Below, in pieces: positions 1 through 10,912 of a DNA stretch of 64,000 bases (position 1 is the stretch's first letter; the number at the start of each line of letters is the position of its first letter). The notes under the pieces are model-generated. The model was not told where the DNA came from. It ran no database searches and was given only the letters and a program-made list of their open reading frames with translations. A program made the position numbers and the translations under genes. Source of the DNA: Gentiana macrophylla (Eukaryota > Streptophyta > Magnoliopsida > Gentianales > Gentianaceae); the NCBI GenBank assembly GCA_026214975.1, contig CM047813.1, forward strand, positions 35,373,871-35,437,870, in the 5' to 3' direction.

Positions 1-387
1 TAGTGTCCAAATAATGATCATTGTTGTGTGTAGAAATGCATGATGCAAAAACTTCCAAAGCCCCTCTTGTTTAATGTACATTAGCAGCTAGTGGGACCCT
101 CTAGCCAGCTAATTTGGTCAATTGTCAACTAATTGCAACTTCTATGGCATCTGTATTTATATTTCTGTCCTTGTTTGTCTTTATTAAAAAAGTGGGCACC
201 CAAATTGAAAAATGGGGGCATCTTTCTTTTGTATTGCTCTCACTTTCAATCCCTTGCTTGGGCAATGGGCACTCCTCTAGACAAAAAATACAGTGGCATT
301 AGTGTGTGAGTGAGCTGTCAATGAGTGTATTAGGCATCTCCCTTTCCCCTTTGGGACCACAATGTAATAATAATGAAATTAATTCTC

Positions 388-450
<63 letters not shown>

Positions 451-777
451 ACCATCCTATCTTTATATCTAGTCCTTCAAAAATTATTATTCTTTTACCA
501 TGGGTTGTCATTGTTGTTGATTTTTTAAGTGTTGTGATCATGAATCAACAATAGTTATACACTCAGAAACAATACTTGCAACATATCCATTACTGTTGAT
601 TTTTATTTTGTGCTCTTGATCAGGTTGTGGTGCTATGTTCTTAACTTATTATCGATGCTGTCATACGCCAAAGTTATGTTTTTCGGTGTGCATATGCTTT
701 AATTGTGTCTATTTCACTGAGGCCATAAGGAGTTAATAAGGATTTTAAGGATGTTGTAAACAACTGATCAGTTGAAC
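1..777. other. AT-rich non-coding DNA, no gene recognised
   Basis: Short open stretches here have no recognisable domain and no convincing splice or start context. Apart from the (AT)n tract listed separately I see nothing that can be named. Confidence 0.5.
391..446. repeat. (AT)n microsatellite
   Basis: Uninterrupted AT dinucleotide tract of about 28 units. The apparent Tyr-Ile repeat reading frame across it is an artefact of the dinucleotide repeat. Confidence 0.98.
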
Positions 778-963
778 TGAGCATAGTGGCATCCTTCAAT
801 TATTCACTATAATGATAGTTGAACTGGGCAACAGAATGTTCCTTACATTGTTTTGTTCATAATAAAGTCTTGAGCATAGTGGCATCCTTCAATTATTCAC
901 TATAATGACAGTTGAACTGGGCAACAGAATGTTCCTTACATCGTTTTGTTCATAATAAAGTCT
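778..963. repeat. 93-bp direct tandem duplication (two copies)
   Basis: Copies at 778-870 and 871-963, both beginning TGAGCATAGTGGCATCC and ending AATAAAGTCT. They differ at only about two visible positions (GATAGTT/GACAGTT and CATTG/CATCG), so the duplication is recent. No coding content is apparent. Confidence 0.93.
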
Positions 964-2139
964 CTGAGAGATCTCGGGGCACACACAATTTTCGGAAACC
1001 AAACCGACCGGTTGGAAAGAATCGAACCAAAATGATTGGATTAATAAGGTCCAAAGTATACAGATGGGGTGAATGGTTTTTTTTTTTTTTACCAAACACT
1101 TCGACTTAAAACTTTTCCTCAAATAATTACTGTAGTGCAATTGTTGTAATCCTCAATGTATGAGATTGTAACGAGGTCAAGTGGTTCAGATGCGGATTAT
1201 ATGGTAATAGAACACTTGTTAGATCTTTTCCAACTAAATACAACTCAAGAAATACTTAGATCAAGTCAATTAGATCAGATTTGCAGAGGATGACAAACTG
1301 ATCAAAATTGTAGAGAATGTGCACAAGTTCTAGTGGACTTCAGATGTAAGTGATCTTGCAAATACTTGGATCGTACAATGTATCAAAGATAGTACATTCA
1401 AAGCATTCAGACAAAGCAGTAAAGATTGCAGAAGTAGTGAACACAAGTATGTAGACAAGTTTCAACAAGAAGGTATGAAAAACCTAAGTTACAGTCAATC
1501 TTGTACCAAATTGTGAGAGGTATGGATTTGTAAACCTCCCAATAATGTGATTCTTTTTATTCAAATAGTTGGTGCTACAAGATATTGTACGCTAAGAAAT
1601 CAACAAGCCACAACCTGATCCAAGACAATAATCCCATAAACCACTCTCACATATGTAATGGTCGGACTAAACCGGTCTTTATATCTCCAAAACAGTTATG
1701 TGGTGAATAAGGATCAAGATTGCAAATGATTATCAACAGAGCACTCAATCCAAACTAACAACACTATCAAAGCATGACAATGAACAGATCAACAGTCTGT
1801 CACAATGTCTCAATTAGAATTCAAATATATGAATAACGATAGCCTAAATTGGAGTTCAGATAAGATGAAAATCAATAGCTTTGTCCAGAGCAACAATCAC
1901 CTTTACTCTTCTCAGTTCAAGCCCTTTCAATAGGCAAAAAATGCAACAACTGTCAATTTGGGAAGTAGTCGTTGCATTCAAAACTAGGTATAAGAAATCA
2001 ACCGTTTCAAAGCTTGGAACTCTCCTAGTTGCTTTTTTCTTTTATCATGTTTTAGGCAAATTGGAGCTCAAATCATCAAGAAACCGTTGAGATTAAAGTG
2101 TTACTTCAAAGATTCACTAAAATGCATAATGTGTAATTG
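964..2139. other. Non-coding interval, nothing recognised
   Basis: AT-rich, with many stops in every frame and no motif, terminal repeat or RNA gene that I can name. Confidence 0.45.
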
Positions 2140-2705
2140 GGATGGTGTTACTGCGTATGTTAATAAAACGTGTTATTGTCACTGTCACTATTACTGTCAC
2201 TGTGTATTTGTAATAAAAGGCGTTATTGTGAGTGTATAGCTTGAGGTGTTATTATAAATCACTGTGAGGGTGTTACATCATAAGGTGTGACAATCGTAAT
2301 TGATGTAAATGTTTTTTCAGATTCAAACTTATAAAGTATTACTACAATAAGAATACATAAGGTGTTGTTGTGATTGAATGTGTTACTGTGATTGTGAGGT
2401 GTTACTGTGATTGAATGTGTTGCTGTGAAATGTACAAGTTTTTTGGGGTGTTACTGTGATTGAAGGTGTTACTGAGATTGTGATGTGTTACTGTGATTTA
2501 AGGTGTTACTGTGATTGTGATGTGCTACTGTGAAATACACAAGTTTTTTAGGGTGCAACTGTGATATTGTGTTAATGTGTTACTGTGATTAAAGGTGTTA
2601 CTGTGATTGTGAGGTGCTACTATAATTGAAGGTTTTGCTAAGATTGAATGTGTTACTAAGATTGAATGTTTTACTATGATTGTGAGGTGTTAGTGTAAAC
2701 GTTGC
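2140..2705 (+). repeat. Degenerate minisatellite, GGTGTTACTGTGATTG family
   Basis: A core reading GGTGTTACTGTGATTG, often followed by AATGTG or TGAGGT, recurs well over a dozen times in one orientation with small indels and substitutions. The period is irregular, mostly about 16-24 bp, with some higher-order units carrying an ACAAGTTTTTTGGGGTG spacer. No protein repeat is maintained in frame. Confidence 0.85.
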
Positions 2706-3005
2706 GATTAATTTAAATGTTTTTTCGGATTTCAAAAACTACATCGAAAGGGTTTCATATGAGATATCAAAATAAAGAGAAAAAAATATTTTTTTTTGTG
2801 AAAGAAGTTTGATGATCGGAGTTTTAAATAAAAAGTTACGGTTGTTTATAAAAAAACGCTCTGATTAATGCAAATGCTTTTTGGATTTCAAAAATTACGT
2901 CGAAAATGTATTATATGAGATATCAAAAAATATATGAATTTGGTTAAAGAATTTTGATTATCGGAGTTCTAAATCAAAAGTTACGGTTGTTAAAAAAAAG
3001 AATGA
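2700..3005. repeat. 156-bp tandem duplication (two diverged copies)
   Basis: Units at about 2700-2855 and 2856-3005 share GGATTTCAAAAA, ATGAGATATCAAAA, TCGGAGTT and AAAGTTACGGTTGTT in the same order. The copies are clearly more diverged than the 93-bp pair at 778-963. It directly follows the minisatellite and may be part of the same repeat. Confidence 0.8.
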
Positions 3006-3136
3006 AAAATAAAATAAAATGTAGCACTAGGAATGATTAAAAAGAAAAAAGAAAAACAAATTAGCCTTGGCAATTTGGCACATTTTGTCATTTTTGTATG
3101 TTTTTCAAATTTTGTGTTCTATTTCTTTATTTTGTA

Positions 3137-3400
3137 CCTCCGTCCCAAAATAAGTCCAGCTCAGCTTTTACACAGATTAAGAAAATTGTTAAATTTACTA
3201 TGTGTCATTAATTTTCATGAAAAAAATCTAAAGTGAAATTTGACTGCTATTAATGCAAAATAATGAAAAGTAGATGAGTAAATAATAAATGAGGGGTAAA
3301 AAGTGAAAAATGTAATAAATATTTCATTGGTTATCTAAATTGACTTATATTATGGGACAAAACCAAAAAGTCTAAATGAATTTACAATTTGAGACGAAGG
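3137..3400. mobile_element. Stowaway-type MITE (Tc1/mariner-like)
   Basis: The left end is CCTCCGTCCCAAAATAAGT, the classic Stowaway terminus. The right end, read in reverse, is CCTTCGTCTCAAATTG. The element is flanked by TA at 3135-3136 and 3401-3402, the expected Tc1/mariner target duplication. It is 264 bp, AT-rich and non-coding, typical for a non-autonomous Stowaway. A second internal inverted pair (TTATGGGACAAAA near 3350) is complementary to the left end. Confidence 0.9.
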
Positions 3401-3469
3401 TAATATTAAAAAATGGATTTTAGCCTACTTTCCACATTATTTATTTAGTTCGATTAAGTTGTGTTTAAT

Positions 3470-4316
3470 TTTTTTTCCACCAAAGACGAAAGTTTTATTG
3501 CCACCAAAGGGTAACTAATTTACAACAAAAACCAGCCAAATCTAGACTAAAAACGCAGTCATACGCCGCAATACGACGCGGCCTAACGCCGCACAACAAC
3601 GCGGCCTAATACCGGACAAACAAACCAACACAAAGCAAACTACAACACAACATAGACAAATAGGTTGGAAAGAGGGTGTTGGACAAAAAGAAAAAAAATT
3701 CTTCAAAGGATAATGGCGTCCAGACACATGGATCCTCTAAATGCAATATATTACCCAACAAACACATATTACAGACTAAACAACTAAAACAAAGTATTAC
3801 AACCACAGAAAATAACATAGACAACAAGGCTGAAACAAAAAACAGTCGCCAGCTAACACCGCTTCAAGCCGCCGCCGTATGGAAAGAGAGCCCGCAAGCC
3901 TGACATTTCTTTTTGAAAAAGCAGCAGCAAACCACAAGCAGTACCAATAAGTCACTAGCACTGTGGGTCAGGCACCATCCCGTTGGAACAGGTATGGCGG
4001 TCTGAAAGATAGCAAAAAGGGCAGGGCACCACCCAGTTGTCTGCACTGAAGAAGAGCATAGCATAGAGGCACCTCCACCGATGAGAACCGGCAGCTAAGT
4101 ACTACTCAAGAATAAGGACGAAGCAAGGTGGTGACCGGAACCTCCCAATGACCGGACCGGTAGTAAAAAAACTCACAGACGCCGGCCATGGAGGAGAGCC
4201 ACTAGACCACCACACCGAAACCAGATAGTTCTGGCTAACACCAAAGCAAATCAAACGAAGATGCCATGAACAAAGCCCCCCACTCCATGGAGGCCGGAGA
4301 CCTTCAGATCTTGAAG
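3470..4316 (-). mobile_element. Probable LINE 3' end (minus strand), truncated
   Basis: On the minus strand this reads as a T/G-rich 3' untranslated-like sequence with an AATAAAA signal near 3490, ending in an A-rich tract (poly-T on plus at 3467-3475). That is how truncated plant L1-type LINE tails usually look. No reverse transcriptase remains, and several overlapping short frames on both strands are incidental. It could instead be the 3' end of a processed transcript. The right limit is set by the TRIM target duplication at 4312-4316. Confidence 0.35.
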
Positions 4317-4913
4317 TGTTAGGATCAAGCGCTTACCGTTGTACTAAAACCAATTGGTAGTAGTAAATGTGCTACTTTATTTCCTTATCATTTAAGAGTG
4401 TGGGCAATCTGTCCCAACGCCCCCTCTCAAGTGTTGGCAATCTGTCTAACACTTGCACAATTTTTTGAAGAGTGTGAGCAATCTCTCCCAACACCCCCCT
4501 CAAGTGTGGGCAATATGTCCCAACACTTACACAATTTTTTTTAAATAATGTTCCAACCAGGGTTCAATCTCATGGCCTCTGGCTCTGCTGCCATGTCAAG
4601 ATCAAACGCTTACCGTTGTACTAAATCCAATTGGTAGTAGTAAATGTGCTACTATATATCTTATACATTCAAGAGTGTGGGCAATCTGTCCTAACACCCT
4701 CTCTCAAGTTTTGGAAATCTGTCCAACACTTGCACACTTTGAATTTTCAAGAGTGTAGGCAATCTGCCTCAACACCCCCTTCAAGTGTTGGCAACCTCTC
4801 CCCCTTCATGTTAAGACCAAGCGATTACAGTTGTACTAAAATCAATTGGTGGTAGTAAATGTGCTACTATATTTCTTATATACATTCAAGAGTGTGGGAA
4901 ATCTGTCCCAACA

Positions 4914-4925
4914 CCCTCCTCCCTC
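4914..4925 (-). promoter_or_regulatory. TRIM polypurine tract
   Basis: Minus-strand GAGGGAGGAGGG lies immediately before the LTR that occupies 4809-4913. It would prime plus-strand DNA synthesis. A weaker equivalent lies at 4420-4430. Confidence 0.75.
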
Positions 4926-5080
4926 AAGTGTTGGCAATCAGTCCAACACTTGCACAATTTTCGTTCAAGAGTGTGGGCAATCTATCTCAACACCCCCTCA
5001 AGTGTGGGCAATCTGTCCTAACACTTGCTCAATTTTTTTTAAAATAATGTTCCAGCCAGGGTTCGATCTCATGACCTCTG

Positions 5081-5092
5081 GCTCCGATACCA
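5081..5092 (-). promoter_or_regulatory. TRIM primer-binding site (initiator Met tRNA type)
   Basis: Minus-strand TGGTATCGGAGC directly abuts the LTR at 5093. The equivalent site at about 4582-4593 is mutated (GGCTCTGCTGCCA on plus), and the one before 4809 is deleted. Confidence 0.85.
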
Positions 5093-5275
5093 TGTTAAGA
5101 TCAAGCGCTTACCGTTGTACTAAAACCAATTGGTAGTAGTAAGCAACTTTATTTCCTTATCATTTAAGAGTGTGGGTAATCTGTCCCAACATGAAGGTCC
5201 AAGCAGCTCCCCTAAAAAGCCATGGTGTAACAGAGGCAAAAGGAAAAGACCTAGAAAAAAGAGAAAGAAAATACA

Positions 5276-5450
5276 TGCTGACAATACATGCTGCTGCAAA
5301 CTCTGTTTCCAACTTCACCAACTCATGAAGGAGGATTAAATAAAGATGCCCTACAAAAAAACATATCATTTCCTCGCCCGTTGCTTCGATTTCGAATCGA
5401 AATGATGAGATTTAAGCTTTTTATTTGGGGCCGCACATGCAGCTTTCGAT
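5276..5450 (-). pseudogene. Duplicated 3' tail of the plastid ribosomal uL5c gene
   Basis: This segment matches 10813-10990 closely, including non-coding sequence downstream of the stop codon (GCTGCTGCAAACTCTGTTTCC and CTCATGRAGGAGGAT). On the minus strand it encodes only the last ~20 residues of the gene (ending KSKQRARK then stop) and then breaks off into LINE sequence. No upstream exon is present, so it is a dead gene fragment. Because downstream flanking DNA is shared, it arose by DNA-level duplication, not by reverse transcription of the coding region alone. Confidence 0.85.
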
Positions 5451-5459
5451 GAATGAGGA

Positions 5460-6640
5460 AGGTTTGCGAGAATTTGTGTGGAAATGAATCTTGAAAAGAG
5501 ATTAAATTCTTCAGTGGTGATTAATGGAAGAAGGTTCAAGATAGAATATGAGGTCTACAACAAATTTGCTATGGTTGAGGAAAATTTGGTCATAGCAAGG
5601 ATGTATGCCCTATTCAGACATTCAGAGAGAGCAACAAAATGGCGATTCTCGATCAACGAAAAATCAACAAAAAAACCACAAAGGCATACGCGCGAAAAAT
5701 CCTATGGCCCTTGGATGATTGCGGCTAGATGAAGAAAATGGACTCCATGTAAAGGCAAAGCTGGGCAGAATTCTCAAGTGAATGAAAATACGAAGGAAAC
5801 ATACAATGAATCCTTGGAATCTATCCAAGAAGAAATTGTGGAACATCAGCCACATATCGAAAATCAGTTAAATGGTGCGACTTCAGAAGTGCGTGCTTCG
5901 GGATCAAGATTTGAAATCCTTATGGAAGAAGCAGAGGAGACCGGAGACGCACCTGAAGTGTAGAAGACTTAAGGGAAGCTAGTAGGTAGGTGGATTCACA
6001 TGGAGGAAAATCAACGATTAGGGAGGTCCATAAATCCTCTTCCCTTCGAACAAATGCTAAGGACAAAAAACAATATGAGGGATCAAACTCCAGCAAGCAA
6101 GGAACAAAGTCTCAAGGGAGGGATGAGATTGAACCAAAAAAACGTCCAAATCAGGTAAAACTAAGGACCAAAGAGCTGATTTGGGAATCCAAGGGCACCG
6201 GATGAAAAGGTCTGCCACTTATAAAAAAAAAATACGACGAGAACGGCACTTACGGATCTTTCATATGATACCATTCAAAAATATGCACTCTCTTCACAGA
6301 ATGGTCAAGTCAGAATCCTTAACAGAGATGGTCCTCCCCTACCCCAGCAACTTGGACAACCTGCTAGGGACAACCCCCTTGATGTTGTGTCTAACCAACG
6401 CATCGGGGAAGAATCAATAATCTAGGTCTGAATCCTCTCTATGAGGTGGAGGTGACGAACTCCCATCCCTGAATGTGATGATCTCGAAGTCGGAGTCTCG
6501 TGTTCGAAATCTTACATTAGCTTGGAATTTAGATGCTTCTTAATTTTTCCAAAATTTTCATATTATTGTGTGAACTGTAATTTATGGAATTCCACTTTCT
6601 GCTCATGAATAAAAGATCGTTTTTTTATAATAAAAAACTG
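5460..6640 (+). pseudogene. LINE ORF1 remnant (DUF4283 / CCHC zinc-knuckle type), frame-broken
   Basis: The stretch after 5478 encodes EMNLEKRLNSSVVINGRRF and continues toward IEYE, the segment that in plant L1 ORF1 proteins leads into a CCHC knuckle. The knuckle itself is readable in another frame at about 5551-5611 (C, then a stop where the second Cys should be, then GKFGH and C). A frameshift and a Cys-to-stop change have therefore inactivated it. YGPWMIAAR at about 5701-5730 is the usual ORF1 motif after the knuckle. The 5778-6420 part is basic and Glu/Lys-rich but not identifiable. No ORF2 follows, and the sequence passes into an AT-rich tail near 6600 with an AATAAAA signal. The element is internally deleted and inactive. 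Confidence 0.7.
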
Positions 6641-6784
6641 CTTAGTTAAGTTTCTCTATCAGCTGAGTTGTGGTGTGTTTAAAGCTGAGTTGTAGTCAGC
6701 TGAGTAGTTCTTTCAGTTTATTGTTATCTATACTTGTTGATAATTAATCACGTTATTGTTATCTATACTTGTTGCATGACAAAT

Positions 6785-9010
6785 CTCAATCTGTGGACAC
6801 TTTACAAATGTTCATAACTGAAGTCGAGAGGCAACAAGATAGAAAGGTGAAAATCAAAAGGTTGGATAGAGGTGGTGAATTTTATGGAATGTATGACGAA
6901 ACAGGACAACATCCTGGACCTTGTGCATAAATTCTCCAAAAGCAGGTAATTATTGCTCAATACACAACGCCTGGATCTCTATGGTAGAATGGTGTAGCAG
7001 AAAGGTGGAATCATACGTATATGGAAATGGTTAGATTTATGATGAGTCATGCTGACTTACCTATATCATTGTGGATGGATGCTTTACGCACATCTGGTTT
7101 TATTTCAAATAAACATCTCCAAATATGGGGTTGTCCAGCTGAGGCTAGAATTTACAATCCACAAAAAAAAAGAAATTGGACTTTAGAACAGTTAGTGGTT
7201 ACTTCATCGGTTACTCAGAAAAGTCCAAAGGATATAGGTTTTATTGTTCTAACCATATCAAGAGAATTTCTGAAACCGGTAATGCTATATTCTATGAGAA
7301 TGGCGAAATCAGTTGGAGTGCTAAAATTCGTGATGTGATCATAAAGGAAATAAGGGTTCTCATCCCTCTTAACCCTATTCCGAATAGTATTGGAAATCTT
7401 CCAGTTGTTGAACCGTTGAACAACGAACAAAATCCAATAAATGATCAACAACTCCATGATGAGATCATCGCCAATGAAAATATTGATGAAGCACCACAGA
7501 ACCAAATAAGAAGAAGATCTGCTATATATTCCTGATGATTATATGCTTTATCAAGTAGAATATGAATAAGGGACAAGTAAAGATCCGATTTCGTTTTCAC
7601 AAGCCATTAAGGAAGTTCATTCTAGTATGTGGATTGATGCCGTGAAAGAATAATTGAAATCTACGGATGAAAATCAAGTATGAGAAGTCGTTCAATTACC
7701 TTCAAGACACAAACCAGTTGGCTGTAAGTGGGTCTTCAAGACTAAGCGATCAGTAATGGTAATATTGAACGAGATAAAGCCTGACTTGTTGCCAAATGTT
7801 TCAATCGTAGTAAGGCATTGATTATAATGAGAATTTTTCCCCTGTGTCCAAGAAAGACTCGTTTAGAATTATCATGCCACTAGTAGCTCATTATGATCTC
7901 GAGTTACATTAGATGGATGTGAAAACAACCTTTCTGAATTAAGACTTGGAAGAAGACATGTATATGCGTCAGCCTGAAGGCTTTGTTGTTGAAGGTCAGG
8001 AAGACATGGTCTGCAAGATTAAGAAATCAATATATGGACTGAAACAAGCTTCAAGGCAATGGTGTTTAAAGTTTCAGGAAACCATTAATGCTTTAAGGTT
8101 TCAATGAGAACACATTTGACCCTTGCATATAGCTTAATATCAGTGGGAGTAAGTTCCTATTTTTGTTTCTGTATATTGATGATATATTATTGGCCAATAG
8201 TGTTCTTGGTTTATTACATGAAACCAAGGCCGATCTCTTCAAGAACTTTACAATGAAAGACATGGGTGAGGCTTTTTACGTGTTAGGGATAGAAATATTC
8301 CGTGACAGGGCACTTAATATTTTATGATTGTCTCAAAATGCATATGTTGATAAAGTTCTGGAAAGATTTGGCATGATGACATGTTCTTCCAGTATTGTTC
8401 CGCAGAATGAGTTGGAACGTAAAGAAATGGAAAAACATCCTTATGCTTCTCTTGTAGAGAGTTTATAGCAGACATTAGTCATGTTGTTGGCATGCTGGGT
8501 ACATTTCAAAGCAATCCAAGAATGTCTTATTGGAAAGCTGTTAAGAAAGTACTGAGATATTTAAGAGAACAAGGAATTACCTGCTCAAATATGGAAAATC
8601 AGGACACCACAGGTGACTGGTTATTCAGACTCGGATTTTGGAGGATGGACTAACACCTGACTTTGTACTCTTGGCTACATGTACCCTTTAAACGGAGGTG
8701 ACGTACATGGAAAAGCCAAAAGTCAGAGTTGACTTACTCATCCACCATGAATGTAGAGTACGTGGCATGTTATGAGGCTGCAATCTAAGGGACATGGATC
8801 CTCTAAGCATGACATGATATCTAAAGGACCAAAACACATGGACCTTAAATATCAATTACTGAAGCAAGATGATAGTAGATATTTGTTTTTCATTGAACAT
8901 ATACAGACAAATCTTACGATTGCATGCATATTTACAAAAGGACTACCCCAAAGACATTCCAGAGACACTGAAAGCAGGGGTCTTGAGGATAGCTCCTTAT
9001 TATCGTGTTC
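6785..9010 (+). pseudogene. Degenerate copia pol (integrase, RT, RNase H)
   Basis: The integrase core is visible as RLDRGGEFYGMYDETGQHPG around 6860-6920, then NGVAERWNHT and a short frame at 7021-7338 covering the end of the core. The GYFIGYSEKSKGYRFYC block typical of copia integrase C-termini lies near 7195-7255. RT follows: PVGCKWVFK-like at about 7710, SIYGLKQAS at about 8028, and the catalytic YIDD at 8172-8183. RNase H ends near 9000. Stops and frameshifts interrupt every domain, so no functional polyprotein can be made. The domain order integrase before RT identifies it as Ty1/copia. Confidence 0.85.
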
Positions 9011-9386
9011 TGCTATTTATTTAGTACTTATGTTTGACATTTGTTGAGCTCTTAATGTCACTCTTTTACATCATTATTATTTTCTGTTTTCCATTGTGTA
9101 CACCTTATGAATGGATATATTAAAACAGAAATTGTCTCTTGCAAAGACATAACAGGACCCTTATGTAATCTCCACTTATGGTCTAGTTAAGATGGTTGTC
9201 AATGTTGTGGTACATAGAAGGGAGCATGTTGCAGAATGATGTGTAACCACTTTGACTCCCATTGACAGCTAGATTAATGATGACACTTACGCTAACCGAC
9301 TAAAGGAAATGTTTAGCATATAACGCGCGCCTTATGATCCTTACAAGGAAAATACTGATGAATATCCCTATCGACCAAGTGGGAGA

Positions 9387-9809
9387 ATGTAAGAAAAATT
9401 ATGTCGGTCCATTAATTGAGCCCGTGTAATTTTCTTCCACGTAATAGTGGTCTTATAGGAAATTCGTTTTCCCTAGGAAATATGCTATTTATTATTTATT
9501 GATTATTTAAAAGGAGTTTTAATCCGATTAAAACTCATCTTTGATGGACAGCCGAGATTAAAGCAAAACCCTAGGTCATTCGGATTTTCCCTCTCTCCAC
9601 CTATAAAAGCAATGTTTTACTCCATCATAAAGCATATGAAAGAAACCAACACATCACGGTTGTAGGCAAGGAGAGAGATATCGGAATCCTCATCAAACCG
9701 GCAACAACATCAACAACATCATGGCGACGAACAGAGGTAACCCTCATTCTTTATCATTATACTCTAGCGATAATCATGATGTTCTAGATCTATGGATAAA
9801 TCGTTCTAA
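9387..9809 (+). repeat. 3' LTR of the truncated copia element
   Basis: Begins TGTAAGAAAAATT directly after the purine tract and ends GTTCTAACA. A TATA-like CTATAAAAGC at 9601-9610 would be its promoter. The right end is inferred from the CA dinucleotide; without a second LTR it could be off by some tens of bases. Confidence 0.65.
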
Positions 9810-10741
9810 CAAGGGACGGTGATTAGAATCGAAACCCTAACTCTCATCAGTAAATGCAATGATCTAAATGACTCATCTTCTTTTCAAAACCTACATATAC
9901 ATATGTGGGATATGCTTCCATGCCTTTGGCTTGGGGGCCGAGGTCGTCTGCTATGAGTACAACAAGTTGTACTCATTTTGTAGTATTAGGTGTTTTTTTA
10001 TTCACAAATTCAGCTTGAATTGTCCTTTATGCCCCTCAATCCCATTGGTATAGCAGTCTGCTGTAAAATGTTGTACAACAGGGGATCCTGAGTGCTTGGC
10101 AATGACAACTTTACCGTTGTGCGAAACTTCTTCTTACCAACTGTTCCCATTTTGGATTGTTTGTGTTTGCCAAATGTGTCCTCTCCAACCTTGGTTTTTT
10201 AGAGCTAAATTGAACATTGAGACGAATATTTGAATGGAAAGAGTGTTTCATAATTCATAAGTTGAACTTTTTCAAACGATCAAATTTCACGAAATCCCGA
10301 CTCTGTCTGACCCTTTACCCTTTTTTGTTTCGGACTTTTCACAATATTTTTACTTCCCATCCCAAACCTTTTTTGGGGTTCTCTCAATCACGACTGTAGT
10401 AAAAATTATTCGGTCATAAATTGTATACCCGACAGGAATCACCGCCCTTCCCAAATTTAAATAATAATAAAGTTTAAAACTTTCCATTTTACAAAGAATG
10501 TATCAATATCAAACGATAAGGGGCTTTAGAATAAATGGATAGATGTGAAGTAATTGATACGCCCCTTATTTTAAAATGGAGGAAGAGATCATAGAATTAA
10601 AGTACAGTACTATGCTGAACAAGATCCTCAAATGTACTTGAGAGTATTTTTTCAAGTAGAAGTTATCTAACCACACACAAAAAATGTGAAAATCATCTAA
10701 CCGTATATTTATTTTTTCAAAACTACGTCGTTTTGTTGGTA
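9810..10741. other. Non-coding interval, nothing recognised
   Basis: Short frames without domains. A small inverted pair (ATAAGGGGC at about 10518 and GCCCCTTAT at about 10561) is visible, but its ends are not supported by a target duplication. Confidence 0.45.
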
Positions 10742-10806
10742 ATGTGTAAAAACAAATGCACTTGACCAGGGTCAAGTACTTATGGGTCAAGTGCGTTTTT
10801 ACACAT
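10742..10806. repeat. Inverted repeat / hairpin downstream of the uL5c gene
   Basis: The left arm reads ATGTGTAAAAACAAATGCAC and continues TTGACC. The right arm is the reverse complement of CATGTGTAAAAACGCAC followed by TTGACCC. The loop is about 17 bp, itself containing another GGTCAAGT copy. The segment duplicated at 5276 starts within ten bases of its right edge, so it may mark a rearrangement breakpoint or a MITE remnant. Confidence 0.7.
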
Positions 10807-10912
10807 GATTCATGACAATATATGCTGCTGCAAACTCTGTTTCCAACTTCACCAACTCATGGAGGAGGATGAAATAAAGATGCCCTACAAAACATGTTCT
10901 ACCGGCTGGCAA

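Larger units (their letters stand above)
4317..5191 (-). mobile_element. Tandem TRIM retrotransposon: 4 LTRs, 3 internal segments
   Basis: Four ~100-bp LTR copies lie at 4317-4419, 4594-4696, 4809-4913 and 5093-5191, each starting TGTYA and ending near CCCAACA. They are separated by internal segments of 174, 112 and 179 bp. Read on the minus strand, TGGTATCGGAGC (complementary to initiator Met tRNA) immediately follows the LTR, and a purine tract GAGGGAGGAGGG precedes the next LTR. These are the expected PBS and PPT. The whole array is flanked by a perfect 5-bp target duplication TGAAG (4312-4316 and 5192-5196), so it appears to have inserted as a unit or been amplified after insertion. The middle internal segment has lost its PBS. 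No coding capacity, as expected for TRIMs, so enzymes must come in trans. Confidence 0.9.
6641..9809 (+). mobile_element. 5'-truncated Ty1/copia element (Tork/Angela-like)
   Basis: Integrase, reverse transcriptase and RNase H remnants appear in copia order, followed by a purine tract (AAGTGGGAGAA) and a terminal LTR. No 5' LTR, PBS or gag is found upstream. Two copies of a TTGTTATCTATACTTGTTG phrase at about 6721-6772 mark the truncation area. The plus-strand orientation is shared with the Ale element and the nested copias but not with the Sirevirus. Confidence 0.85.

Noticed and set aside
306..554. 82-residue frame with a long Ile-Tyr repeat
   Set aside because: It is the translation of an (AT)n microsatellite; no homology outside the repeat.
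4561..4600. Partial tRNA gene or tRNA-derived SINE (GGGTTCRATCTC box)
   Set aside because: No A box or cloverleaf; the similarity is explained by the Met-tRNA primer-binding site next to a TRIM LTR.
7215..7505. 96-residue minus-strand frame
   Set aside because: Shadow of the copia integrase C-terminus that is recognisable on the plus strand.
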